Assembly (NCBI GenBank): GCA_014898425.1
Contig: RCSZ01000016.1
Coordinates: 806,001-870,000 of the forward strand
Direction: 5' to 3'
Origin: Botryotinia globosa
Taxonomy: Eukaryota; Ascomycota; Leotiomycetes; Helotiales; Sclerotiniaceae
DNA length: 64,000 nucleotides
Below, one piece after another: positions 36,423 through 47,629 of the stretch; within the stretch, counting starts at the first letter, position 1, and the number at the start of each line of letters is the position of its first letter. Made by a program: the position numbers and the translations under genes. The notes beneath the pieces were generated by a model. The model did no database searches and was not told the DNA's origin. It saw nothing but the letters and a program-made list of their open reading frames with translations.

Positions 36423-37342
36423 TACTACCTATATATTCTCAATTTCGAGATGAAACGAAAGAGACGATCAATTAAAAGATTGGGAAGGACGAAAAACGGA
36501 ATCGACATGAGACGAAATGTATGCATTTTATGGCGCCTTGCGGTTGTAATGGACGATTTTTATAACGAATAATTTGGGTTGGATTTCGGCGGTAATAAAT
36601 GGTAGGCTTAGGCTGGATGGAATGGATGGATGGTCGGTAGGTCGGTAGGTCGGGTTGCTCGGTCGGAATTATTGTATAAAAGAATCGCATTTCAAAGGCG
36701 TTTTTGCACATTGGGAGCATGTAGAAGTAATTTGGGGGATTAGTCGTCGCCAAATATGTTTATGCATCTTTTTTTATGAAAGTTGCTTGTAGTTCTAGTA
36801 TTGCATGCGTTCTAAATCTAAAATATATATTACATATTGAATTGTGTGAATGACTATTGTGCGATGGGGTTTTCATCACAAGACGTCGATCAGCTTTTTG
36901 AATGAAGCAATGGTGGGTAAGCATTTGGAGATATGGAACGCTTTCCGAGGTTCTTTGCATATTCCTTTCTACCACCGAACTTCACGTGAACGGCGAGTTC
37001 CATGGTTGAAAGCTGAACGACAGTTGAATTGTAAAAATAGATTCTGCTTAGAAAGTGTAGAAACGTCAAAAAATACAAATAGAGCGTCTCATGCGAAGCA
37101 TTCGTAACATTGAGCTCATTGATCTTGTTCACTACCACAAGTCTAATTGCGGTGAAGTTTTATGTTAGGATATCACCTAGTTGCACACCCATTCCTTCTG
37201 GATTTCCTCAATATTGCAACTGGGGCCGCTCTGACGCAGGCCCTTTCATTCAAGCTCTCATAACAAGACCAGATGAATAGATAATCATACACGCCTTTTT
37301 CCCATTCCTCCACCCGCCCAATTTTTCATTCTCATCTCTCGT
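36423..37342. other. Convergent intergenic region between Cyk3-like gene and mitoribosomal L27
   Basis: No gene is seen; short frames have no family features. GGATGG and GGTCGGTA strings occur near 36615-36660. It holds two 3' UTRs. Confidence 0.45.
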
Positions 37343-38237
37343 CTATTTCTTCTTCCTACTCGACAAACCCCTCTTCTCCGCATTCTTCGTCTTCCTTGCA
37401 TTTGCCTTCCTCCACGCCGTCCATCGATCTCCCGGTTTGTACAACCTCACCTTAACCTTCGCTCTCTCGGCCGCTCTTCCAATCTCCCAATTCGCCTCTC
37501 TGTACATGTATCCCGGACGCAACTGTAGATTTCTGCCCTCCTCTCCCTTCCTCTCCTTCTTCTTCTTCTTCCCCTCCTTCTCGGCCCCCTCCACGCTAAC
37601 CTCCACCGCGACCGGCTGCTCTACCTCCGGCTCCTCAATCTTCGCAACCTCCATCCCCAATCTGCGTCTCCTGATGGTGTTCCGCGGTAAGGGGAGAACC
37701 TGCTCGCGCTTGAATACCACGCCGATGTATTGGCGTTTGGGATGGCGCTCGGGATCTTTATAGTATTTCACGTACCCGGGCTGCGTGGCATAAATCGTGT
37801 GATCGCGACCCATGGCGCAGTTATCGCCGGGAAACCAGTGGGTGCCGCGTTGGCGGAATATGATGTTGCCGGGGATAACGTATTGTTCTGAGATGTGTGA
37901 GGACGGAGTGGGAGGCATGGGATGGAGAGGGAATGGGATACATGTAGATTCTGTATGGGATGGGAGATGGAGATGAGAAAGAAGAGAGATACATACCACC
38001 GGATTTCTTCGCGCCCAATCTCTTCCCCGGTCCATCTTTCGCTTTATTGACGGCTCCCTGTGCAGCGTGCGAAGCATGACGAACGCCGACGAGAGGGGCA
38101 AGTGGAGAGGCAGATTTCTTGAACGAGAGATGCGCGAGCGCTTCGCAAAGATGCGTCTCCGCAGCCGATCCGGACGCGGTCCGCGAGAGGGATGTGATCG
38201 CGCCTCGCAATGGAGGCTGTAGGCGTTGAAGCAACAT
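37343..38237 (-). CDS. MRP7: Mitochondrial large-subunit ribosomal protein bL27m (2 exons)
   Basis: Exon 1 is 38237-37997 and exon 2 is 37887-37343, giving 261 residues; the 109-bp intron rebuilds [21 protein letters not shown], the bL27 signature. The N-terminus is rich in Arg, Ser, Ala and Leu with HASHAAQG, a mitochondrial presequence layout. The L27 core runs to about residue 165 ([18 protein letters not shown], then VKYYKDP). A fungal C-terminal extension follows, with a Lys/Glu tract ([12 protein letters not shown]) and a basic end (SSRKKK). bL27 lies near the peptidyl-transferase centre of the mitoribosome. It is divergent from the Lcl2 gene. Confidence is high. Confidence 0.95.
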
Positions 38238-38659
38238 CTTGGGATGTGTGAGTTGGGAGGTGAGGAGTGCGGATATTTTCGATGCTTGGTGATGCTTTTT
38301 TTACGGGGACCGAGATGTGCGGAGGACGCGGTGATGGGATTGGGGGATTGAGGAGGCAGAGTTTGAGGATTTTGTGAGAGGGTTGGAGAGGATTTGGGGA
38401 TTGTAGATTAGAGGACGTACATCTCTCATCTCATGTGAATTCTTTCTTAAAAATTGTAAAATTATTTAAATTCTACACCAAACCCCCAATTTTGTCAATT
38501 CGTCGTCTTACAGTCCCCCGTAAACATTTCTACCACCTGTCAATATCAAGCTATCACTATCTGCTATCTTTCACCCGTCCATCACCACATTTCCCTCTTC
38601 CCTTCAAACATCACACTCCCATTTCCACATCAATTAGTGGCCACTCACTACGCGCAAAG
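38238..38659. promoter_or_regulatory. Divergent promoter of bL27m and Lcl2
   Basis: 422 bp between two opposed starts. The Lcl2 side is CT/CA-rich (about 38510-38650), like the leader of the GH128 gene. No specific binding site could be assigned. Confidence 0.4.
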
Positions 38660-39125
38660 ATGGCCAAACCACTATTTTCCCTCTTCTCATTGCTCTTCCT
38701 CATAATCGGCGTATCAGCACAATTTCAATTCTTCGAGCAAATGTTCAACGGACAACAACAGCAGCAGCAACGTCAACCACAAAATGTGCCTAGTGATTCG
38801 CAATGGTATCAGGATAATTACGATCGAGGTAATAAAGGGCTACCCCCATATATCTCCCAATCCCCCCCCTTCCTCTCTCTCTTTCCCCCTTCCCCATCTC
38901 TCCATTCCTAAAATTAACATCCCCCTCCCAGCCCACTGTACATCCTACCTCTGCCCGGGCACCCTCTCCTGCGTCGCCTTCCCCCACCACTGTCCCTGCG
39001 CCCACCCAACCTACGAGGAGAAATTCGAGCTCGCAGACGGAAACGCAATTTGCATATCGAAAGGAGGGTTTAAGGCTGGGGAGGCAGCGAGGAAGGTGGA
39101 ATTGGCTAGGAAAGGGTTGATTTGA
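38660..39125 (+). CDS. LCL2: Lcl2-like small secretory-pathway protein (long chronological lifespan 2 family)
   Basis: Exon 1 is 38660-38828 and exon 2 is 38932-39125 (103-bp GTAATA...CAG intron), giving 120 residues. A signal peptide ([20 protein letters not shown]) is followed by QFQFFEQMF, a glutamine run, and [15 protein letters not shown]. After the junction comes the Cys-rich core ([25 protein letters not shown]) and a [16 protein letters not shown] segment. This matches the fungal Lcl2 family, small ER/secreted proteins linked by yeast genetics to lifespan and ER-associated degradation; the molecular activity is unknown. The frame extends upstream to 38435, but the ATG at 38660 gives the only good signal peptide. 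Confidence 0.9.
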
Positions 39126-40070
39126 TTCGATTCGATTCAGTTCAATTCGGGGGAGAAGGAGGAGTAGTTGATTTTATCTTTCGACTTTCGAATTTTTTTT
39201 TTTGCATGGGATTGGTTGCGTTGGGACTGGGAGATGCGGAGGAGAGGAACGAGAGGGTAGGGGGGTGGGATATCGAAGAATGGCAAGTAAGCAAGCAATG
39301 GAGTTCTTTGGGGGTATTATTGGGAGTGTGCAAGTGTCTAGAATTGAGGATGTGATACAGATGAAAAGAGGCGTATGAAAATAGTTGTGGGAATGAGAAC
39401 AAGATGTGGATTCACGTGTACAACATTGTACTGCGTTACCTCTCATGGGAAAGGCCGCGGGGTTTAGGAGGATTTCCAACCTAGCATCTACAGAGGGAAA
39501 GCTTACTACCCAAATTTCATGCACTCCAGCGCTTGTTTGTATGATAGTCAAGTATTAGCGTCACACGGGATAATCGGTTATGACAGGCATAGTATGATAT
39601 TTAACTAGCCCATCTCGCATAGAAAGCAGGTCCTGGCAAATATATTACAATAACAAAATATTGCAGTCGCTGACAAAAGTCTCCCTTAGCTTCCGCGACT
39701 CGCGATTTTACCATCCACTGCGCCGCTCCATATTCCTCCAACCATCCGAAATCCCAGGTACTTGACGAAATACCGCCCAAAGTAGACCAGACCCAATCCA
39801 TGCTCGATTGTACTTGTGAAAATCAAGGCTAAGTACATCATTGACGCCAAACTCCATCTATTCAGATCCATCCTTTCCAATTGTTCGTACCGTTTCATCC
39901 ATCATTCATTCATCCGTCCACGCTAATCAGTTTCAATATGATGTACTCTCCTTTCACAATATTGTAGTAAACGTCGGATTTTGATAGCCACTATTTCAGG
40001 TCATGAAATATAAATATGAAAGGTCGTTCGTTAAGCGAATCGTTAAAAATACTATGAATTAGTGATCATA
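39126..40070. other. Intergenic, no supported gene
   Basis: Convergent region between Lcl2 and the RING gene. A minus-strand ATG frame at 39898-39686 (70 codons, MKRYEQLERMDLNRWSL...) has no recognisable features and is not called as a gene. Confidence 0.4.
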
Positions 40071-41737
40071 TCATGTTGGTGTCGTTTCAGGCACGGTGGA
40101 TGCCTGTGCCCGTGTTCTTATTCGGAGGGTGGTTCGGAGTCGACCTGCAAGGCTAGCTCTTCTGCCTTGTTCTTCGACTCCGTCTTGATTTGGTGCAGCC
40201 ACTTCTTGTTGGGATTGCTCACGTGCAAATTCGCGCAGGGTAGCAATACTCTCTTCGGGGGGAGCATGGCGAAGATGCACAAGACGAGAAACGCGACTAC
40301 GAGAGCTGTTCTCTCCGTTTTCAGAAGTACCGGCTGTGTGTTGACTAGCTGCTTCTCCTTCACCTGCATCAAGTGGAGGCGGAAGCTCATCATCATCTGC
40401 AGATTGGGCATGGGTTGCTGTAGGTCGGAGATCATGACGACTGTGAAAGTTAGTACATGTTTACACATTATAAAATCAATAATCCTACCATAATGGACAA
40501 GTTCCTGAAACATTCAATAGCCAAGGGTCTATGCAAGCAGGATGATACTTGTGATGACATGGAAGCACTCGAACGTCTTCGCCGGTAGCGAAGTCTTCTG
40601 TACAAATCGAACATTGTAAAAGCTCGGTCTCCTTCGTGGCCGCCGGTGCTTCGTTGTCCCCTGCCCCAGGATGTGCACCCAGACCCTTCTCGGAGGTTGC
40701 TGCAGCGGTAACCGGAACTTTGGATGCGTCGCTGGCCGTCGCATCTGTTGTAGAAGTTACAGGAACATGATGAACGCTGCCATTCTCCAATTCAATATCA
40801 CTACTCCCTGGTTTCCCTGGTTCTGGATCCCCGAATTTCACAATGGGCAGAGTTTCCAACATGGCGCGCGCAAGACCCTTTGCTCGACTTTGCCTTGGTC
40901 TTCCTGGAGCGTTCCGTGGCCCATATCTTTCCGGATGCCTGTGAGCGCGAATGGCTCCAGTGGCTATAATGATCAAGAATAGCAAGGTGATAATTCCAGT
41001 GATACTGTAAAGGATGCTCATGGCAACAGCTGTAGTTGGTGGCGGTCCTCCATTGTTACTAGTTTGCGATGCCGAACCTGTATCTGACGAGCTTTGGTTG
41101 GGTACGAATCTTGCAACCAGTGAGCTGTTATAATTATTCAATGTGATAAGTAAAGCCATTGAATCGGAGGCAGACACCATTGTATAAACTGATTGATAAG
41201 TATAATCGCGGGTAATGCTGCACTCCTGAGAGTACAAGCTATACAATAATATGGCCTTTGGCCGCGCATTTCCTGCCATGTTGATAGCTTGTGTTGAATC
41301 GATGTTGGAGCTTTCGTTTGGATCACAACTCATATATGCTATATCGGTGGCGGATAGATTACTCGCAGTTGACGCATCTCTGGAGACAATAGTCCCGTTG
41401 ATGGTGATTTGCTATACCATACAACATTAGCAGTCTGCCTCATGCCATACATATACAATGTAATTAGGAAGACATTTCTTACATTCACGGCAGTCTCACT
41501 TTGTCCTATTCCCGCCTCAGCAGTGAGCGGGGCAATATTGTACATGTTCCTGACCAAGAGATCGCTATTTCCAGACGTCAAAGACAGTTCAAAATCCGGG
41601 TTCGTCATGTTAGATGGTAAAGTAGCATTCGAGGGCGAGAAGGAGGCGGTGGAAGTTTGACCAGCAACCAAACCGACGAAGAATAGGAGGATCGAAAGGC
41701 ATTTCGCCATATGCCCTCCCTTATCCGGTAGAAGCAT
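40071..41737 (-). CDS. Membrane-anchored RING-H2 E3 ubiquitin ligase (3 exons)
   Basis: Exons are 41737-41483, 41411-40489 and 40440-40071, giving 515 residues; an alternative ATG at 41710 would start directly at the signal peptide (MAKCLSILLFFVGLVAGQTS). The lumenal part is rich in N-glycosylation sequons. A membrane segment (AMSILYSITGIITLLFLIII, about 215-240) is followed by a cytosolic tail. The RING-H2 finger (about 350-395) reads CSIC, then CHHKYHPACI and GTCPLC; the last Cys is restored only by the 48-bp intron, which supports the splice. The C-terminal tail is acidic to basic and disordered. The layout (signal peptide, glycosylated lumenal domain, TM, RING-H2) resembles Golgi or endosomal RNF13/GRAIL-type ligases that ubiquitinate membrane cargo. 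The lumenal fold was not recognised with certainty. Confidence 0.88.
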
Positions 41738-42420
41738 GATTGCGATGATGTAGTTGGGGAAAGGAAGAGAGAATAGAGAACAAGAGGAAAATCCGGGGAA
41801 AGTCGTAAACAAATAGCAATCTCTCAATCGAGTTTTCACATATCCATTAATTTAGTCAGAGGACCAAATACTTTGTAGTTTTATCGAGGGTGCATTCCCA
41901 CTACTACAAGAGTTGAAGTGAAACTCTCTTCTTGGCTTGGAGCTGTGCTGTTTTGGAGAGGGAGATAGTCAAACTTGAATTGGATTAGCGCGAGTCGGAT
42001 TGGATGGTCGGCAGAATGGATCTCCGTGCGTTGAAACAGTACGACGGTACGAATGGAGTTCTGTAGTTCTGATAGTTCTGTAGTTCTGTAGTTCTGTAGT
42101 TCAGATGTTCAGATGTTGTTGTTGATTTATGATGTGGAAGGATTTTTCTTGTTCCTTTGACACAAACACTTTGATGACGGAAGGGGAGAGGGAGGGGGAG
42201 AGAGAGAGAGAGAATGTGGGGGATAACGATAAATTATACTTTGAGCTGTAACAGTCTAACAGATAGAAATAATAAGAAATGACAAGTACGTAGTGAGGTG
42301 GTAGGTAGGTAGGTAGGGGGGTAGGTCGCCTCAACCTTATTAAGATATAAAAGGAAGAGGAGGGAAATCGGACAACGGAATACGGAAAACGTCAAGAATG
42401 CGGAGAAGAAGAAGCGTGGA

Positions 42421-42454
42421 TAGAAGAAGAAGAAGAAGAAGAAGAAGAAGAAGA
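42421..42454. repeat. (GAA)n microsatellite
   Basis: About eleven uninterrupted GAA/AGA units. Preceded by GGTAGGTAGGTAGG at about 42300-42316. Confidence 0.95.
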
Positions 42455-42638
42455 CTAAATACCAACAAACTCTAAATAAATACCTAGGTACGAACTGGTA
42501 GATACAGTAGTTCTTATGAATGATTCCAAAGGTCGTAGCCATTCATATCAAAGTTTATCACGATTTTCAAAGAATCTGGAGAGATTGTGGTGTGGGGAGT
42601 GGTGGGACATGGAAAAAAATAATAACAATTAATAATAA

Positions 42639-42724
42639 TAATTAATATAAATAATTAATATAAATAATTAATATAAATAACTACAAATACAAATACAAAT
42701 ACAAACACAAATACAAATACAAAT
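42639..42724. repeat. 13-base AT-rich tandem repeat followed by (ACAAAT)n
   Basis: Three copies of ATAATTAATATAA from 42639 to about 42677 are followed after a few bases by about seven ACAAAT units to 42724. Confidence 0.9.
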
Positions 42725-43109
42725 CATCTTCATTACATAATCTTTGATGTCGTATTGCTATTGATGTTAATGGTGGACTAGACTAAACCAACCAACCATC
42801 TACGGTATCTGTCAAATTTCGTCTACATATCATATGAGAACAATCCTCATTGATTCCTCAGTAGCTGGAGGTACTAGATAGATAGAGATACCTTCCTTCC
42901 TCTTTAGATCTAATCACCATCACATCTTCACATCATCATAGACATAGACATAGCCATAGCCATAGCCATAGCCATACAGCTTGCCTTGCCTTCCCTTCCC
43001 TTCAATCATAATTGACTAGGGTCGGTTATTATGATGAAACTCATATTCTCCTTCTTTATATATGAGTATCTTCACTCCAAACACAAAACATTATGCTATG
43101 GATTCAAGA

Positions 43110-43144
43110 AAAGCACAGCTAAAGCACAGCTAAAGCACAGCTAA
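43110..43144. repeat. 11-base tandem repeat AAAGCACAGCT
   Basis: Three consecutive copies are read directly. No coding context. Confidence 0.9.
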
Positions 43145-45344
43145 ATGCCAAGCTTCTCAAGAAGTTTAGGTCGTGTCGTTTAATTGCTGTATCCAATCAT
43201 GTCGCTAACTGCCACCCTCTCCTTTGTCTTGGAGGTCTTGGGAAAATCATTCATTATCAATAGTTCTTTCTTCATTTCTCTCCTCAGGGCCCAATTCTAG
43301 AACACAGCCGTGTCCTACAAACCTTCTTTGTCGCTCAGCCTCCTCGTCGCCGTCTAATCGTACGTCAGTCAGTCACACTTCAACAAAAAAATAACCTCAA
43401 GTAGTACTTATGGCACATTAGTTCTCGCCTCATCCAGGTCTCTTTTTCTCTTATTCGGCTTCCTCGGAAGAACATCTCTTTCTCAGCTCTTCTCGGCTAT
43501 CGAATCACATGAAAGCTTGGTGAAAACTTGGTAAATCAAAGCTCATGGCTTGGCTTACTTGGTCTACCTTGAATTTATTCTCAGCCTTGTCGTTGCCAAC
43601 AGGCTTGGTGTTTTGGCTTTTTTCTCACTTACGTTTCTCTCATTCCTTGTCTAATTTTTTTGCTCGTCGCCTCCCAAACCTTCTGGAGCTCGGCGTTCTT
43701 GTCTTGATTGACACATTACGTGCCGCATGCATCGGCACGAGCCTTTCAATAAAAGTCGGTCTGGGGTAGTGCAAACTCTATCTCCACGAATCCAAGGGAG
43801 CGAGGTCACGTGCTGCAGACATCTTGCCATCTCTTGAAGTTTCGAGATTGTTCCAGTCGTGAGGTTGTCTTGTTGCCAATAACTAGCTATACGTACATGT
43901 TTCTTTCTATTTTTGATACGCACATCGCTGCTCAGATCTTTTCCCATAATGCCTCATTCGCTTAAGGTTAATGTTCCTAGTGAGAGGCACACATAGCATG
44001 AGACTTCAAGAAACATCAAATGTCGGTATGTCGATATCAATCGGGTTTGTTTCGAAAGCGCGCTTTCCTAACACTCTCATGACTCTCGAGTAGCTTTATC
44101 GGAAGAATACTCTTGCATAATGGATAAAAATGGAGTCGGATGGGTCGTCGTCGCGCATTCGCTTCCGATCGTCAAAACTTTCGAAAATATCTCGATAGCC
44201 ACCCACCCAGGTCAAGCCCACCAGACTACCCAGAGTCCAAAAACGAAAAACCTCAAACTTCAACCCCTCAAGAATAATGACAAGAAAAATTCAGGCATAA
44301 GTATTTGGAAATTAATCATGTTTCGCGACGTTGTCATTCGCTAGCTATACTTGCCTGTTCTTGACTTTACCCACTTCTGAACTCACCGACGACAACGAAA
44401 CAAAAAATATGTTAGAAGGTCTGAACTTCTCGAGGTATTCATGGCATTGAGACCTTGAGATTGTGTTCCTGCTTCTGTTTTATTATTCTGTTTTTAGATA
44501 TATCCACCACCTATCCATTCACCACCTCTCAACTCTCCAACAAGCATCCACCAATCATCTAATTCTAAGCTAGGTATCTATTATTATTGTTATTATTATT
44601 TTCTTGCCTTATTTTTGGCTACATTCACACATGCATGTCTCACGTTGTGGCAGCATACCGAGGGGTATTATTTTCGAGTGCCACGGCTCCGGGCGGGCTT
44701 CTGAGGGAAGAAGTCGAGTTGCACTCCTTAACCACTCTACCAACTTCCCCAGATTGTTTTCGTTTGTATCGACGGTTATATAGCATGCCCGTCCTTGCGG
44801 GTTGTGACCGCGCGCGCCCGGTTTCTGCCGTGATGGATAGATCGTGAGATTCACTTAAGGCTGCCCTGCCCCATTTGATACCAGCAGACTAGGTTGCTAT
44901 CAGAGTGAGAAAAGTGGCCAACCAGCATTATTCATCGGCCATTCTAACCATCACAAAAATAAAAATAATAATTAGATTCAATAATAAGATGGGGGTAATG
45001 CTATTATACAATCTTATCTTGAATTAATTCAAATCCCGAAGGATTATCAGGATACAAAATCTCATGGGGACACAACTGTTTTCCCCCAATAGGGACTAAG
45101 TTGGCCCCTTGGAAGAGCCGCTTATATTATATATTGATTCTCTTCAGTTCAATTGAATGAAAGATCAGGCATGATACTAGCTAAGTAAGCAACGGCAATG
45201 CGACATTTGGAAAGACGAATCTTAGCCGCCCGTGAATGTTGTGTAGCATGAAAAAGTGTGACTTTGGCCAGTGGCTTTTCTCCACTTCTGACCGTCAACT
45301 TCTGTCTTCTTTCAGCAATCATTGTTTTAAGACAAAAGCGCGAG

Positions 45345-47162
45345 ATGGCCTCACCCGCAGATATCATCACCTACATTGGAATTCCGCTGGCTGTTCTTGG
45401 CATTTCACCTATACTTTACAACTTTATCATTGCATTTTTTGTCAAGCTCAAATTGAAGAAACAACTGAAAACAGTGGGCTTGGTTGATGATACAGTCATT
45501 CGAAGTCGATTCATCAATGGAGTTGTCCAGCTTGAACTTCCAATTTATGAGCTCAAGTTCGAGGAGGGTTGCCCAAGTGTACGGGCTCGGCTTAGGTGGA
45601 AATATTTGGGAGATATTGGGGATGCATCTTGGATTAATTTTGAATTTGGTGACCGAGGTAGACAGGAGCCATATTTTCAAAGATGCTTGGTAGGCCGGGT
45701 CACTAAGACGTTCCAGATATCTTCTAAACTATCGTTACCAGAAGTTTCAGTGCCATTTGAGCACTTGCTGGGATACTTACTCCAGAATGAATGGAAAACA
45801 GGAGGAAAGATTGACCTTAATGGCTTTGGGGCGTTGAAGACACACAATCTCGATATTCCAGTGGGAACAGTATTAGTAAGAATTGCAACATCTTTGGAGC
45901 AGTGTTTGTTTTTGAAAGCAGCTGCGTCGAGTTTGGAGAACCGAGGCTCTCTTTGTGTAAAGTTGTGCTCAAACGTATCTCACCCATTCACCTCGGAACA
46001 GTCCAAAGACGATGATTATTTCAGCAACATAGAGAGAAAGAAGTGGGTTTCAAAGGCTGGTCTCACCACCGAGGATAAATTTTGGATTCTGGAAGAGACG
46101 AATCGATATTTCATCCGCGAGCCATCCCCTCCAGCATCTTCATCCGCAGATCCTAACGGTCTTGACCAGGCTGCCAATACTGCAAAACAAGATGAAAACA
46201 CCTTTGATTCCCAAGCTGTCGTTCCCAAGAAGGGAGTTTATGTTTGGGTAGATGTGACAGGAATTCGGCAAGCGTATGCCATTAATGGCTTAGGTCCTAA
46301 CACCGAACCCGTGCAATTAGAAGAAATTGACAAAACCCATCACATAATGGCACCAACTGCCGGTCTCGGAGAAACGATCAAACTTGAACAACCCATTTTG
46401 GATAACCCCCTCTTGACACATGCATTCGCTTCACTACTCGAGCTTAACAATCCCCATAAACTTCCAAAGTTCGAGTACAGCCCCGACGTTCTTTCCACTG
46501 CAGTCTTCGCGTCTTTCACATTTGGAAATCTCCATGAATCGGTACAACTGGCCATGTATAAACGCCAGTCTTCTCTCGATTCCGGACTTGGCCAAACCAA
46601 CATTGCTAATTCCCTCGAAGAATCCCCCCGTCAAGCGCGAGAGCGAGATCGTGAATCTCTCACAAAGATCAACCTGCTAGCTAACACCCATGGAAATACA
46701 ATCGTTTCTTCCATCCCTACAAGATTGATGAAACGGACTCCCAAGCGTCGTTCTGTCTACACGAACTCTCCATCATTCAAAGTACACTTTCGAATCTCGC
46801 AATTGAGATTGTACCTCGACACATTCCTCTGGCAGGAGATTTCCCAGCCTGCAGCTGGATCTCCAGCGAGCAAACCGTGGCCGCATTTCCTATCGCGCAC
46901 CACGGTTCCCACCAGCAGAGAGATCCTTTACTGGATCTTGCGCGATCAAGACTTTGCTACCGCGATCGTCGACCAGCTAAAGCTGATGGAGAGAGAATCG
47001 TGCACCCCGGCCGTACTACGAGATTTGCCCGATACGCACCCGGTTTTCTTCTTTTGTGCAATTGTTTTGATTGAAGGGGTGGCGGGAATGGCGCAGAAAT
47101 TTGCGTTGGTGGATGTTGTTCAGTGTTGCTTGAAGAGGTTTCCTAGGGTGTGTTTGAGGTAG
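45345..47162 (+). CDS. Orphan protein with one N-terminal membrane segment
   Basis: A single exon of 605 residues begins at the ATG at 45345 (MASPADIITYIG); the frame is open upstream but only with non-ATG starts. A hydrophobic segment (YIGIPLAVLGISPILYNFIIAFF, about 9-32) precedes a basic stretch (KLKLKKQLK), as in a signal anchor with a cytosolic body. The rest is soluble and not low-complexity: SVRARLRWKYLGDIGDASWI near 85, a WVSKAGLTTEDKFWILEE stretch near 235, VYVWVDVTG near 305, a Ser/Arg-rich patch near 430-475, and a C-terminal segment with FAIVLIEG-like hydrophobics. I recognise no catalytic motif and give no function. Composition and length suggest a conserved fungal protein rather than a chance frame. 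Confidence 0.75.
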   Translation: MASPADIITYIGIPLAVLGISPILYNFIIAFFVKLKLKKQLKTVGLVDDTVIRSRFINGVVQLELPIYELKFEEGCPSVRARLRWKYLGDIGDASWINFEFGDRGRQEPYFQRCLVGRVTKTFQISSKLSLPEVSVPFEHLLGYLLQNEWKTGGKIDLNGFGALKTHNLDIPVGTVLVRIATSLEQCLFLKAAASSLENRGSLCVKLCSNVSHPFTSEQSKDDDYFSNIERKKWVSKAGLTTEDKFWILEETNRYFIREPSPPASSSADPNGLDQAANTAKQDENTFDSQAVVPKKGVYVWVDVTGIRQAYAINGLGPNTEPVQLEEIDKTHHIMAPTAGLGETIKLEQPILDNPLLTHAFASLLELNNPHKLPKFEYSPDVLSTAVFASFTFGNLHESVQLAMYKRQSSLDSGLGQTNIANSLEESPRQARERDRESLTKINLLANTHGNTIVSSIPTRLMKRTPKRRSVYTNSPSFKVHFRISQLRLYLDTFLWQEISQPAAGSPASKPWPHFLSRTTVPTSREILYWILRDQDFATAIVDQLKLMERESCTPAVLRDLPDTHPVFFFCAIVLIEGVAGMAQKFALVDVVQCCLKRFPRVCLR

Positions 47163-47629
47163 GGGTTTCCCTTTATGCTTTACTTTCTATGAGGTTATTT
47201 TGTTTATCTATTTATCTATTTATTTATTTATCTATTTGTCTATTTGTCTATTTATCTATTTATCTATTTATTTATCTAAAATATAGTCTATGATATACAA
47301 TGAAACACACTATAAACTACTGCATCCTTTCTTTTTATACAAAAATCCCATTCTCCAGATGAAGTTGGGCGGATCGAAGCTCTTTATACTTTCCTCTTGT
47401 GATTCCGGGAGGTGGATAGCGGAAACCAGTGGTAGAGGGTGGTGAAATGTTCTGATAGTTTCAAGTATACAGGATAGCGCATTGTGTGGTATAGTATTCT
47501 ATCCGTAGGGTGGTAGCATTATTTCTGTGTAGAGCAACGGAAGAAGAAATTTTAGACTACATTATGAATTTAAATATATTTTCTAGAAGGGTTCGCACAT
47601 TCAACGATACGATCGCTGATATTTCTAAA
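47163..47629. other. Convergent intergenic region with a TTTATCTA microsatellite
   Basis: Two 3' UTRs meet here. Imperfect TTTATCTA/TTTGTCTA units run from about 47202 to 47277. No gene is seen. Confidence 0.6.

Larger units (their letters stand above)
41738..45344. other. 3.6-kb intergenic region, repeat-rich
   Basis: Divergent flanks (RING gene minus, orphan gene plus), so both promoters lie here. It contains a GTAGTTCT cluster near 42060-42095, (GAA)n at 42421-42454, a 13-base AT repeat, ACAAAT and CATAGC repeats, and an 11-base AAAGCACAGCT repeat near 43110. A tRNA-like A-box on the minus strand near 44740 is discussed as a finding. No protein gene is supported. Confidence 0.45.

Noticed and set aside
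39686..39898. 70-codon minus-strand ATG frame between Lcl2 and the RING gene
   Set aside because: No signal, domain or conserved look. A second overlapping phase is equally open.
41738..41839. N-terminal extension of the RING gene
   Set aside because: The first codon at 41839 is GTG; the real signal peptide follows the ATGs at 41737 or 41710.
45258..45344. Upstream extension of the orphan gene
   Set aside because: The frame at 45258 begins with GTG. The first in-frame ATG, at 45345, directly precedes the membrane anchor.
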